Of a DNA stretch of 64,000 nt, positions 11,154-22,525 are shown in pieces (positions within the stretch are counted from its first letter, which is position 1; each line of letters opens with the position of its first letter). Both the position numbers and the translations under genes were made by a program. Origin of the DNA: Pestalotiopsis fici W106-1 (lineage: Eukaryota > Ascomycota > Sordariomycetes > Amphisphaeriales > Sporocadaceae); assembly GCF_000516985.1 (NCBI RefSeq), contig NW_006917094.1, positions 4,357,833-4,421,832 on the forward strand, written 5' to 3'. Below the pieces are notes generated by a model, which saw only the letters and a list, made by a program, of their open reading frames with translations, was not told where the DNA came from and ran no database searches.

Positions 11154-12989
11154 CTAAGATCTCTTGCTGAACCACGAGCGTCCGAAACCGCGCTGCTCGC
11201 GTTCTCTCTGAGCAGCGCCATCTTGGTACTCGTCGCTGCTGTCGACGGCGGATGCGGCACTGCTGCTGATGTTTCTGTGATGAGGCTTGTTCCCGAAGAT
11301 TCTGATGGCGATAAACATGACGACACTGCTGGCAATGCTGATGCATAGAATTCCAATCATGGTCAAGTTGCTGCGACGGTACTGATGAGGACCAGATACC
11401 GCGTCCTCGGGCCAACCGGTATACAGAGCATAGGTTGTCGTGATACTTCCAAGGTTACCCAGGCCGGAGACGAGTGCGGCTGCGGCAGCAACTCCGACCT
11501 CGCCGTGACGCTTTTGGAAGATTTCATTGGTCCAGGCCATGCAGTTTGGAACAGTTGGGCCAAGTCCAAATCCCACGATCAGCAACCCTCCATATCTTGC
11601 CCACTGGTTGGTCGTTGGGGCAAAGGTGACAATGAGAAGGCCAGCAATCTGAATCAAGGTTGCACCAGCGAAGAAGAAGGGGCGGTATTTATGGAATCGA
11701 TCGGCGATGGGAGTGACAATTAGGATGGCGATGAGATCCATCTATTCCTGTTAGAATTTCTGACCCTGTCCAAAACGAGCCGGTGTCGACTTACAATCCA
11801 GATGGGCGCAAACAGCAAGCTAAGCTGAACTCCGGTGAAGTTTGGGTTGATGCCTTGGATGATGACGGTACCATATAGTTGCGTACCAATGCCAACACCG
11901 ACGACGCCAAAATACATCAAAGTCAAGGGCCAGAGTCTCCAGTCAATGAGAACATAGCCCAGATCCTTGAGTGTCCAGGGTCTTGGGTGATATACACGCT
12001 TGAGGTCCTGGTAGTGGACAAGGGCGTCTTCACCGGTCAAGGCCTCGGGCGTTTTCGGCATCCACTTGAAGATACCCTTGCGCACTCGGGTTTCGCCAGG
12101 AGGCAGCGGGCGGTCAGGTAGCCACCAGAGCAACACGACACCGAGCACCACAGCACAAAGACCGTAAATGAGAAACATCCACTGAAAGCCAACCAGACCA
12201 CCCAAGCCGTCCATCTTCTGAAAGCCGGCCGAGACGAGACCGACTACGGCAGCCGAGACCTGTGCTGCCGTAAAGTATTGTCCGATGCGCTTACCCGTTC
12301 GCGATGGCGGATAGAACAAGGTCAAGTAGTACGACATGCCAGGCCACATGCCGGCAATGACTACACCTAAGAGGAATCGAAGAAGCCTGGCCGTGTGTAA
12401 GCAAGTGGTCATTCGTCTTTCTCACATGATGAAACCCTTTCGAGTAAACTCACTTGACGCTCCAAGCTGCCTTGACAGCGGTGAAGCAGACTCCTATCAC
12501 TCCAACGGCAAAGACGATTCTAGCCATCCAAACACGTGGGCCTAGCTTGCTCAGAATGAGATTTGAGGGCATATCAAAGATGACATAGGAGACGTAGAAC
12601 AGAGCCAATGCCGTGGAGACGTCCTTTGAGCTCAAGTGCAGGACCTGCATCAGATTATGGCCAGATGCAGTGTTCATCGTCTGGGCCAGACCAATGTTGG
12701 ATCGAATGGCCGAGCAGAGAAAGTACAAGACCCAGAAAGCTAAATGTGCGATAAGCATGGGTCCAATTTCTAGTGATGGTTTTCCAAGCTGCTTACCAGG
12801 AATGATCCGACGGTCGAGCTTGCGATATACTCTCTCGACGCGCGCGACATCGTATTCGATGGGTGCAGGGACGCCGCCGGCATTCTGGCCTCGCTCATCA
12901 GCAGCAGTGACAGTATCAGCGTCGGCACTCGTCTGGTGCGGAACTTTTCTATCGCCCTCTACATCCATGTCCGATTGATTGCCGGCCAT
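11154..12989 (-). CDS. MFS permease, Dal5/allantoate (anion:cation symporter) type, four exons
   Basis: Predicted 12-helix transporter of 552 residues. Exons (minus strand) are 12989-12797, 12739-12454, 12386-11795 and 11741-11154; all three introns are GT-AG and keep frame. The splice at residue 65 restores RRIIPAFWVLYFLCSAIRSN, the classic first helix of Dal5-like permeases. The MFS loop appears as PSNLILSKLGPRVWMAR, followed by RFLLGVVIAGMWPGM and FYPPSRTGKRIGQYFTAAQ (helices 4-5). The central loop carries WWLPDRPLPPGE. Family members import allantoate, nicotinate, pantothenate, biotin precursors or related anions; the substrate here is not predictable. The N-terminal 45 residues are hydrophilic. 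The promoter faces the RIP block. Confidence 0.9.
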
Positions 12990-14019
12990 GTTCTCGACTG
13001 TGAAGCAATGGAGGTGCGTGCAACTAGTCTTGACCAGGCGGGCTCGGGCGAATTTGTTTCTCTAGGCAAGGCCTCTTCCTTTTTGCTCCTCTCCAGGCTG
13101 GACCGTCTGGCGACGCAAGAGTAGAGTCGTGCTGGCTATCTACTGTATAAAGAGATGGTGAAGAAGAAGGAAGAAAAGAGGACAAGATTACTAAGGTATT
13201 GGCTAGGGACAGAGAAAAAAGAGTCAGTCACACCAGATTTTTGGTGTGCGCTACTAAACTGCTTGGTGGGCTCCCCGCGGCCGGCGGTAGGACGACGCTA
13301 GTGGGGTCGAGACCACTAAAATATACTCCCGGGCCGATCACCTCGGGACTTTGTTGGGAATCATCATAGAAATCTACTCAAGCCACGCAAGTCGCAGTCC
13401 CCTCTGGTCGGTACAGTGTTTCCCGAACTGACCCGCTCACGATAAGATCTAGCATTAAATCTAGAATTCTAGAATTCAATCTTGTCATTGTCCGAAAAAG
13501 ACGACATTCCCGAGTCCACAATCACCCGAGTCACCACATCTATGGGGGTTTGATGCAGTCGCGTTTTTTCTGTGAATATAGTGGGGAATCGCTTGCTTGA
13601 TCAATCCACTGAGTAGGATGGTTTGGCGGAGAGCAAGAAGTGGGGAACCGGTCGTAGAGCAAACCATTATGTTAGCAGTGATAAGTTTGATCAAGCCACC
13701 ATAAACAACGGATTCCCCTCCCCTTTTATTAGAAGAAATAACCTCTTTTTATAAGCCTAGATGATTTGAGCTTTATAACAATAAATCACTTGAATATACT
13801 AATTCGAATACAGTGCACTTGAGCAGAAATTCGGAGAAACGGGCGGCTGAATACAGTACTACAAGCCCTTGACACGAACTTGATGCAGCCTGTCAACAAT
13901 CCCCAACAGACCGCAAGATAATGTATCACGAATAACTGCAGAGATTCGCTGGGATTAGGGTACATCTCGTTTAGCAATATGTTGAGTTGTGATTTAATAA
14001 AGCTATAATATCTTAATTA
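12990..14019. other. Promoter-side spacer before the RIP block
   Basis: About 1 kb upstream of the Dal5-type permease. Base composition is ordinary up to about 13.7 kb and becomes AT-rich towards 14.0 kb. No gene is recognised. A small inverted motif (TCTAGAATTCTAGAATTC) lies at 13461-13478. The spacer ends exactly at the candidate Helitron terminus. Confidence 0.4.
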
Positions 14020-14040
14020 CTAGCTGACCCTGTCAGCCAG
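14020..14040 (-). other. Candidate Helitron 3' terminal hairpin and CTAG end
   Basis: Reading the minus strand, the inverted repeat CTGGCTGACAGGGTCAGCTAG ends at 14020 and is followed by T. The stem is six base pairs with a three-base loop and abuts CTAG. Helitrons end in CTRR preceded by a short hairpin, usually a few bases further in, so the tight spacing is a weak point. Its position at the sudden change of base composition supports the reading. Confidence 0.5.
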
Positions 14041-14052
14041 ATTTTTTTTGCT

Positions 14053-14205
14053 TACGCAAAAAAAATATTAGCAATAGCAAAACCGTAAGCGATAGCAAAA
14101 TCGTTAGTAACAGCAAGATTATAAGGTTAAAAAATACCGTAATTTATAGCAAAATAATTAGCAATAGCAAGATCGTAAAATTAAAAAACACCGTAATATA
14201 CCGTA
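14053..14205. repeat. Degenerate short tandem motif next to the Helitron end
   Basis: The stretch repeats a loose unit of the form AGCAATAGCAAAAYCGTA, followed by KTTAAAAAAYACCGTAAT, about two to four times with point differences, mostly C/T and G/A. Subterminal repeats of this sort are common in DNA transposons. No coding potential. Confidence 0.45.
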
Positions 14206-14530
14206 AATATTTAAAATTATTTTTATTATTTATAATTAGTATTTAGCTAAAAAATTTACGTAATTGCCAAAATTATCGTAATTGCTATAATTAACCCGAT
14301 TTAAAATTATTAATTCCTAATCGGGCCTAATTAAAATTATATAATAGCGCGTAAATAGGATTTATATTACGGGATTTTTTATATTTTCCCGCGGTTTTTA
14401 GCTATATAATTTTAGCTTTTTTAAATTATTAATTTACCGGTAAATTATAATTATTATATACTTTTATTTTATATTTGCGTATATTTTTTAAAGCTAATTT
14501 ATCGTAATAATCGGGTTTTCGAGTCGATTT

Positions 14531-14535
14531 TATAC
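14531..14535. repeat. Target-site duplication TATAC, left copy
   Basis: These five bases directly precede the 5' LTR and are matched by TATAC at 22088-22092, directly after the 3' LTR. A perfect 5-bp duplication is the insertion footprint of a Ty3/gypsy-type integrase and fixes both element borders. Confidence 0.85.
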
Positions 14536-15052
14536 TATTACGAACATGCACCCTTGCATAAGAACAAACAAATGTGTTGGCGCCTAAGGAAAAAAGGGAG
14601 GGGCTTAGCACCGAAAGCCGGGAACAGGTCAAAACGGGAACCACCATCTTTAACAGCTGCCAGCCAGCTGCCTAACAGGATTATAATCTTGGCAATAATC
14701 TAAGCGGTTAGATTATTAGGATTATTAAATTTTATCGATTTTAGGACTATAAAATCGGCTTGGTATTATAATCCAAAAAATATTAATAAGGGAATAAATA
14801 GATATATATTATAAAAGGATTTCTTATATAAATAATTATTACTTTAATAATTAATTTAAGCATTTATTTTACCTATAAATAAAGTATTTAATACGCTTTA
14901 ACGACTATATTTGTAAATTAATCTAATTACTTTTATTTTTAAATATTTATTACTTAATACCTTTTTTTAAAATTATCGTTTTTTATTAGCATAAACCTTA
15001 ATACTTTTTATATTTTAGGTTTATTTTAAAAACCTATAATATAATCGTTATA
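14536..15052 (+). repeat. 5' long terminal repeat of the gypsy element
   Basis: 517 bp, beginning TATTACGAAC and ending CGTTATA. Both ends look like RIP-altered forms of TG...CA. Its first 230 bp keep many C and G bases (for example TGTTGGCGCCTAAGG at 14575-14589) that are T or A in the 3' copy. Its last 130 bp are the more degraded of the two copies. Confidence 0.9.
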
Positions 15053-16089
15053 TTTTAATTACTTTTATTTAGGTATATTACCTTTAAAAAAAACCTTAAG
15101 CAATATTTAGCAGAATATCGTTAACCGGAAAAATTCCTTTTTTTTTTATTTAAATACTCCTAGCGCTTGCTTACGCAAAAAATAGAAAAAAATAACTTCG
15201 AATTTACGAAAATTTAATATATAAAATTAGTTAAAAAAATCCGCGTATTTAAAAAAAAAAACCACCTTTTTTATACGCAAAGCCTAAATAGGATAAATTA
15301 TATAAAAATTATAAAATTCTAATAATGCTATAGCTAAAATAGCTAATATTATTTTTACCCTAATTTATTCCAAAAAGCTTAAGCTTAATATATTAGCGGC
15401 CTTTAACGGTACCCCCGGATTACTCTAAGGATTCCTAGCCTAAATCCGAGCTTATTAAACCTTTTACGGTAACCAATTTATAATAAAAAAATAAAAAATA
15501 CTTTATATTACGTTTTATTTTAAAAAACGAGCATTTGCCTAATTCGAATTTTACTTTTTAAATATAATTAAGCACGAATAGCAAATAAAATTATATAAAG
15601 CGGAAACTTAAAATATTTTTTAAAATTATATAAGATTCGAAGCAGCGCTTCGATTTTTGTTTTAGGATCCGGATAAAAAACGATAAGCTAAAAAAAAACT
15701 TAAAAACCTTAAATAAAAAAAATCCGCATTTAATTATACGGTAGATTTTAAACGCATAATTATTAAAATAAAATGCACCGACGATATTAAAATTATATTA
15801 TATTATCGAAAATTTAAAAATAATATTAAGGACGAATTTAATAAAATCCTTAAATTATTAGCCGAATTTAGTAAATATAGCGAATTTACCGTTAAAATCG
15901 ATAATTAGTTATACGCTCGATAAAACGAAAAAAAAAGGAACCACCCTATACCACGTTTTTAACGCAATTACGCTAATATAAATAAATAACGAAATACCTA
16001 ACGACCTAAAAACGATTAGCATAATAAAATATTATACGGAACCTATAGCAAATAAATAAACTTTAACGCTACCTAACGTAAAAACAAAT

Positions 16090-16145
16090 TTAAAATTAAA
16101 TGCTATAATTGCGATAAAATAAAATATTATACTAGCGAATATTAC
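16090..16145 (+). pseudogene. Gag zinc-knuckle relic
   Basis: Reads KCYNCDKIKYYTSEYY, the CX2C start of a CCHC knuckle in which the His and last Cys positions now read Tyr. That is what C-to-T or G-to-A changes at His and Cys codons produce. Frames on both sides are broken by stops. Confidence 0.6.
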
Positions 16146-18289
16146 TAACCTAAAAAATCAAAATTTAAGCTAATATTAAAAGGCAAAAGGTAATTTAATA
16201 GCACTAAAAGGAATAATATACCTTACGAATTACTTTCCTGGACGGCGTGTTTCGACGACGGATACCGAACGCATAAATCTAATAAGGATAAAAATAAATA
16301 ATACCCCTAAAAACGGAAAACCCTAGCAGCTATATAACTAAAAAAAACCGTATATTTTAAAAAATAAAAGCAATTTTAAAATAATAACGATTATACGTTT
16401 TCGGATGCCTTAAAAAACGAAGCATACCACTAAATAAAATAAGCAAAAGGCCAGAACCAGCAAAATTTATGCGATAACACTTTTAATTGCGAAAAAAATA
16501 TCGATATTAATATAAATTCTAACGAGCAAAAAAGAAATAAACTCGTTAAATTTATCCAAAATAATAACGAAAAATATATTATCGATTATATATCCAAAAA
16601 CGGAACTAGCTACGTTTATAATACAATTATTATTATAATAAAATAATAAAACACCGCATTATAATTTATAAAAATCCTTTAAAAAAAAACTAATACTTTA
16701 TAAACCTAACAAACCCTAAAAATAGCAATAGGAGATAACATAAAGCTTACCCACACACACCCAGCATATAATACCGTAATATAATACGGGTATATCGACC
16801 CCGGTTATAATATATACCTATAAAACAAAATCTAAAAAGGGATATTCCCCTTACGATATAATAAAAACGCCATTTACCACCCTTTTAAGGCGGGAAAAAT
16901 AAAAAATATAGAAATTAGTTATATCGACCCTCGAGGATTCGTAGTGCTTTATATACGATTATAAAATTTAAACCGATACCTAAAAAACGGGGATAAAAAA
17001 TAAAAAAAATGCCTATATTATAATTATAAATATTACGCAATAAAAAAAATCAAAATATAGCACCTTTTTAAAAAATATAAAGCAGCAAAACGCATCCGCG
17101 TTATAGCTACCTAACTAAAAAACGATAATACCGAAAATTTAATATAAGCTATAAATAATAAATACGAACCATTTATATATTTAATAATTAATTTATTATT
17201 ACGACTAATTATCGAAATAATAAAAAAAATAAAAAAAACCTATATTAGGACTATTACTAATTTATATTTTATATACTAAAAATATAAAAAGCTAAAAAAG
17301 CCCTTTAAAAATAATAAAAAATAAAAAAATACCCCTAATATATAATAAAGAATAGGCGAATTATCTAAATAATACGGAAATTGACCCTTATAAGCCAAAA
17401 AAAATCTAAATATACTAAAATAATAGGTATATACGGCCGCTAAAATACGACGAGCTAATAAACGAATTAATAAAAATTCAGGAAACGACTATGGGCACTT
17501 TTAAAGCGATAAAAATAGACCCCGACCAAAAAATCCATATATGCTATAAATAGCATTAATATTAACGAATATTTTACGATTTAGATTAAAATTATAAATT
17601 AAAAAATACGAGCTTTAATAAATACGGGAGCTTAAGGAAATTTTATTTTGCTAATAATCGTTAACGCTTTATAAATATTATAAAAGCAAAAAAAAACGCC
17701 TTACGTATTTAATATTATTAATAAAAAATTTATATCGTATAAAAACGGAATTATAAGTATAAAAATTACGTATATTTAAATTTATATTTAAAACCACGAA
17801 AAAGGATTTAAATGCGATATTATAAAAATTATGGATTATAATATTATTTTAAAAATACCCTAATTATAAGCGAATAACCCTAAAATAAATTAAAATACCG
17901 GCTAATTTTAATAAAATATATTAGGAAAAAAATTAGCTTTTAAAAAGCGCTAAAATAAGCTTTTAAGCAATTTTAAAATATTTAGATTTTATTTTATAAC
18001 TAAATATATTAAGCCGAAATTCGAGGCTAAAATATTAGAAAAATACTAAAAATTTAGCGACCTATTTAATAAAGTATTAAAAATAGGATTATTAAAGCAT
18101 ACGAAATATAATTATAAAATACCTTTTTAAAAAGGGAAGGAATTATATTTTATGCTAACGTACCTAATAAAATTTTAGTACGAAAAGGTATTAAAGGAAT
18201 ATTTAGCGGATATGCTATAAAAAGGATAAATTATAAAATTTATTTTATCCGCAGGATATTTAATATTTTTTATATTTAAAAAAAATAAA

Positions 18290-18760
18290 AATAAAAAACC
18301 TAAATAAAAACTTTGTATTAATTACCGCAAGCTTAACGATATTACGATTAAAAATCGATATCTTTTATTTTTAATTAAAGACTTACGTAATAAATTATAT
18401 AAAGCCTAATAATTTACGGCTTTAAATTTGCCTAACGCGTACGGCTTAATGCGAATTAAAAAAGGAGAAAAATAGAAAACCGCTTTCCGTTATAAATACG
18501 GATATTTCGAATATAAGGTTATACCTTTCGGATTAACTAACGCACCAGTAAGCTTTTAAAATATAATTAATAACGTTTTAAAAAAATATTTCGATAAATT
18601 CGTAATAATATACTTTGATAATATATTTATTTATTTTAAAAATTTTAATAAATATTAATAATACGTTAAAATAATGCTATAAAAATTATAAAACGCAAAC
18701 CTATTAATTAACCTAAAAAAAGCGAATTTTATAAAAAAAAAATTACCTTTATAAAATATA
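18290..18760 (+). pseudogene. Reverse transcriptase relic
   Basis: The plus-strand reading contains KLCINYRKLNDITIKNRY, then YGLMRIKKGE, KTAFRYKYGYFEYKVIPFGL and TNAPVSF, the ordered blocks of a Ty3/gypsy reverse transcriptase. The catalytic YxDD box now reads YFDNI, so the second active-site Asp is lost through a G-to-A change. Several in-frame stops are also present. Confidence 0.88.
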
Positions 18761-18959
18761 TAATATCCCCTAAAAAAATTAAAATAGAATTATCTAAAAT
18801 TTTAGTAATAAGGGATTGGCCTACCCTAATAACGGTAATAAAAATTAGATCTTTTTTAGGATTCGTAAATTTTTACCGAATATTTATCTAGGGATTCGGA
18901 GGCATTACCGCATTATTTATATACTTAATAAAAAAAGATATACCTTTTAATTAAATACC

Positions 18960-19330
18960 CGAAGCGCAAAAAGCCTTCGAAGTAGTTAAAAAACGAATTA
19001 TAAATAAACCCGTAATATATATAGCAAACCTAAAATAAAAATTTAAAATCGAAATAAACGCCTTAAATTACGCTATAAGCGGATAATTTATATAAAAAAA
19101 CGATAATAAAAAGCTATACCTAATTATATTTTATAATAAAAAATTTATAAAAAAACAACTAAATTACCAAATTTATAATAAAAAATTTATAGCTATTATC
19201 GAAGTATTTTAAAAATAAAAATATTACCTTAGCGGAATTAAATACTAAATTAAAATCTATACCGATTACAAAAATCTAGCCTCGTTTACCACTAATAAAA
19301 AATTTAATAAACGATAAATTAAATAGGCAA
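18960..19330 (+). pseudogene. RNase H relic
   Basis: Follows the reverse transcriptase. KFKIEINALNYAISGQFI lines up with the family's first catalytic strand, where the usual Asp codon now reads Asn (NAL). The end of the domain reads KIYTDYKNLASFTTNKKFNKR. Stops interrupt the frame. Confidence 0.7.
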
Positions 19331-19599
19331 AATTCTTAGCAGATTTTAATTTTAAAATTATTTACCAAAAAAAATTAAAAAACGGCCGAGCCGACGCTTT
19401 TAACCGAAAACCAAATCACTTCCAAAAAATACTAAAAAAAACCAATATTATCCTTTTAACGGATAACAAAGGAAACTTAATATTAATTATAACCTTATAT
19501 ATAGCCATAAAGGTTAATAACGATAATAATTAGATTAAAAGGATAACTAACGATAACGGCACACTTAATATATACGCTAATAAAATCAAAATTAAAAAT

Positions 19600-20270
19600 A
19601 TATTAATCGATTAAATAATTAAAGATTATTATGAATTACTTATTAAAAAATACTAAAAAGTATTTAAAATAATTAAACGAATTTAATAATACTTCGACTA
19701 TTTATAGCTACGCAAATACGTTAATAATATTATTAAAAAATATAACTTATATAATAAAGCAAAATTAATACGATATAAATAATATAAAAAATTATAGCTT
19801 ATATTACCGCTAAATAAAATATAAAAATTTATTATATTAGATTTTATCGTAAAATTACCACTTTTAAAAAAACCTTTAACTAAAACCTTTTATAATAATA
19901 TCCTAATATTTACAAAACGACTTATAAAATACGCTTATTTCCTTCCGTATAAAAAAGCCAATAACGCAAAAAAACTAGCCTATACGTTCCTTCGAACAAT
20001 AGCTAATTAGCACGGGTTATTAAATAAAATTATTTTAAATCAAAATAAGCTCTTTATATTAAAATTCTGGAAATCATTTATTAGTTAGCTAAAATGCGAT
20101 TATAAGCTTTCGACGGCTTTTTATCCGCAAACTAACGGATAAATAAAACGAATAAATTAAATATTCGAAAAATACCTTAAATGCTACGTTAATTATAAAT
20201 AAAATAATTAAGTTACGCTATTGCCACTCGCGCAATTTATATATAATAATATAATACGAAAACCTACCGG
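19600..20270 (+). pseudogene. Integrase core relic
   Basis: Recognisable pieces include FIVKLPLLKKPLTKTFYNNI, then RLIKYAYFLPYKKANNAKK and ILNQNKLFILKFWKSFIS, then KLSTAFYPQTNGQIKRIN, the conserved order of the rve integrase core. The second acidic residue, usually in a DRD motif, reads NQN here, so activity is lost. Many stops. Confidence 0.82.
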
Positions 20271-20689
20271 AATATTATTATTTTACGCTAATTACGGATA
20301 TAAACCCGATATTATTAAAAAACCACTAAAAAGGAAAAAACTTGTATTATACGCTATTATACGCGTCGAATAACTTAAAAATCTATAAGCAAAACTTTAA
20401 AAAACCCTTATCGCTATTTAACAAAAAATAAAACTCTAATACGATAAAAAAAAATTAAAAGACCAATCTTTAAAAAAAAAATAAAGTCTACCTTTTACGC
20501 AAAAATATTAAAATAAAACGACTAAGCGATAAATTCGATTTTAAAAAATTTAGATTATTTAAAATCGATAAAAAAATTTCGAACGTTAATTACCGATTTA
20601 AGCTATTAAAAACTATAAAAAACTATAAAACCTTTTATATTTTATTGCTCGAATTAGCATTAAAAAACGCTAAAATTAACGAAATATTA

Positions 20690-20850
20690 AAAATAAAACT
20701 AAATTAGCAAAAATATATCGTTAAAAAAATTATTAATTATAAAAAAATCGGACGCGGATACTAATTTTACGTTAAATAGGAAAATTACTTACTTAAAAAA
20801 AATATTTAAAAACCTAAAAAGCATATTAAAAACTATATCGCTTTTAATTA
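20690..20850 (+). pseudogene. Chromodomain relic at the integrase C-terminus
   Basis: YIVKKIINYKKIGRGYQFYV followed by KWENY and, after a stop, KPKKHIKN matches the chromodomain fold pattern (VEKILD...YLVKWKGY...TWEP...L). It places the element among chromoviruses, whose integrases target marked chromatin. Confidence 0.7.
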
Positions 20851-21570
20851 ATACCTTTAGCTTCGATAAAAGGACTAAAATTTATAAAATTATTTCCGAA
20901 ACTAAATGCCGATTAATCGGGCTCGTTAAAAATGCTTAACGACTAAAAATCGTTTATTATAAAATATTCGTAATTTTTAAAAGCAAAAAAAACCCTATTT
21001 TTTTATTTAATTCCTTTATATTATAAGCGAATAATTCGGAACTACGAATTTTTACTTATATTTTAATTTTCCGAATCCGAAATAACCGACTAATAGCAGC
21101 CGCTAAAAAAAATTAAAGCTTAGCTATTTTTTCGTAAAATTTTAAAAAATTATTATTCGCCTTTTTTTTTTCGGTTTTTAATTTCCGCTATTAATCTAAA
21201 ACCTTCCGAAGCGTAAAAGCTACTAAAATATTATCGCATTTCCGGGAAAAATACGCGATATATTTTAGATAATAAATCGATTTTTTATCCGCTATTCGGC
21301 AGGAACGCTTATTTTTAAAGTAAAGCGTATACGGTATATTTGTAATACGACCGTTTAATTTAATAAAATTAAAAAGCTTAATTCGTTTACGAGCTTTTCG
21401 TTTTTTTATTATTTCCGATAAAGATTTTAATATAATAAGTATATATTATAAATAAAGCAAAAAAAAACGATAAAAAAAAGGAAATAAAATAATTATAATA
21501 TATAGGTATTACGATTTATTTAAGCGGCTTAAAGTTTTTCGAGAACAAAAAATATAAAAAAAGGAGCTAA

Positions 21571-22087
21571 TATTACGAATATGCATTTTTATATAAAAAT
21601 AAATAAATATATTAACGCCTAAGGAAAAAAAGGAAAGGCTTAGCACCGAAAGCCGGGAATAAATTAAAACGGAAACTATTATTTTTAATAGCTGCTAGCT
21701 AGCTGCCTAATAAAATTATAATTTTAGTAATAATTTAAGCGGTTAGATTATTAGGATTATTAAATTCTATCGACTTTAAGACTATAAAATCGGCTTAGCA
21801 TTATAATCTAAAAAATATTAGTAAAGGAATAAATAAATATATATTATAAAAAGATTTCTTATATAAATAATTATTACCTTAATAATTAATTTAAGCATTT
21901 ATTTTATTTATAAATAAAGCATTTAATACGTTTTAACGACTATATTTATAAATTAGTCCAATTACCTTTACCTTTAGATACTTATTGCTTAGTACCTTTT
22001 TTCAAAACTATCGTTCCCTATTAGCATAAACCCCAATATTTTTTATACTTCAGGTTTATTCTAAAAACCCGTAGTGTAGTCGTTACA
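21571..22087 (+). repeat. 3' long terminal repeat of the gypsy element
   Basis: 517 bp and collinear with the 5' copy. It begins TATTACGAAT and ends CGTTACA, so here the terminal CA survives. Its last 130 bp (for example TACCTTTACCTTTAGATACT from 21961) are less degraded than the same stretch of the 5' LTR, while its first 230 bp are more degraded. TATAC follows. Confidence 0.9.
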
Positions 22088-22117
22088 TATACGTAGCGCG
22101 ATTTTTTTGGAGTTTTT

Positions 22118-22525
22118 GCGATTAAATACGGCTAAATTAGCGTATATATAACTTTAAGCGCAATTTTATATTAAATAATTGCCTTTAATATATTATAATA
22201 TATTACCTAATTTTATAATAATTGTAAATTCCTTTATTTACGGGTATTTTTATATTTTATTATCGCTAAAAATATATTATATAACCTATTTTACGTTATT
22301 TATAATTTTTCCCGGCTTAATGCGACTAAATATAGCTAAATTAGCGTATATGCGATCCCGGGCGTAATTCTATATTAAATAATTATTTTTAATATATTAT
22401 AATATATTACCTAATTTTATAATAACTATAAATTCCCCTGCTTACGGGTATTTTTATATTTTATTATCGCTAAAAATGCATTATATAGCCTATTTTACGT
22501 TATTTGCAATTTTTCCCGGCTTAAA
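22118..22525. repeat. Tandem duplication, unit about 204 bp
   Basis: Two copies start at 22118 and 22322 (GCGATTAAATACGGCTAAAT and GCGACTAAATATAGCTAAAT) and both run through ATTACCTAATTTTATAATAA and TACGGGTATTTTTATATTTT to CCCGGCTTAA. Differences are mainly C/T and G/A. The copies lie right of the gypsy insertion, inside the presumed Helitron, and may be its subterminal repeats. Confidence 0.7.

Larger units (their letters stand above)
14536..22087 (+). mobile_element. Ty3/gypsy LTR retrotransposon (chromovirus), RIP-inactivated
   Basis: A 7552-bp element with LTRs of identical length, 517 bp (14536-15052 and 21571-22087), and a 5-bp TATAC duplication. The reading order on the plus strand is gag with a zinc knuckle (about 16.1 kb), reverse transcriptase (18.3-18.8 kb), RNase H (19.0-19.3 kb), integrase (19.6-20.3 kb) and a chromodomain (20.7-20.85 kb). 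Stop codons are frequent and most match CpA-to-TpA changes on one strand or the other. A purine-rich tract (AAAAAAAGGAGC, about 21556-21567) precedes the 3' LTR as a polypurine primer site should. The element is dead. It sits within the Helitron relic and so arrived later. Confidence 0.92.
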
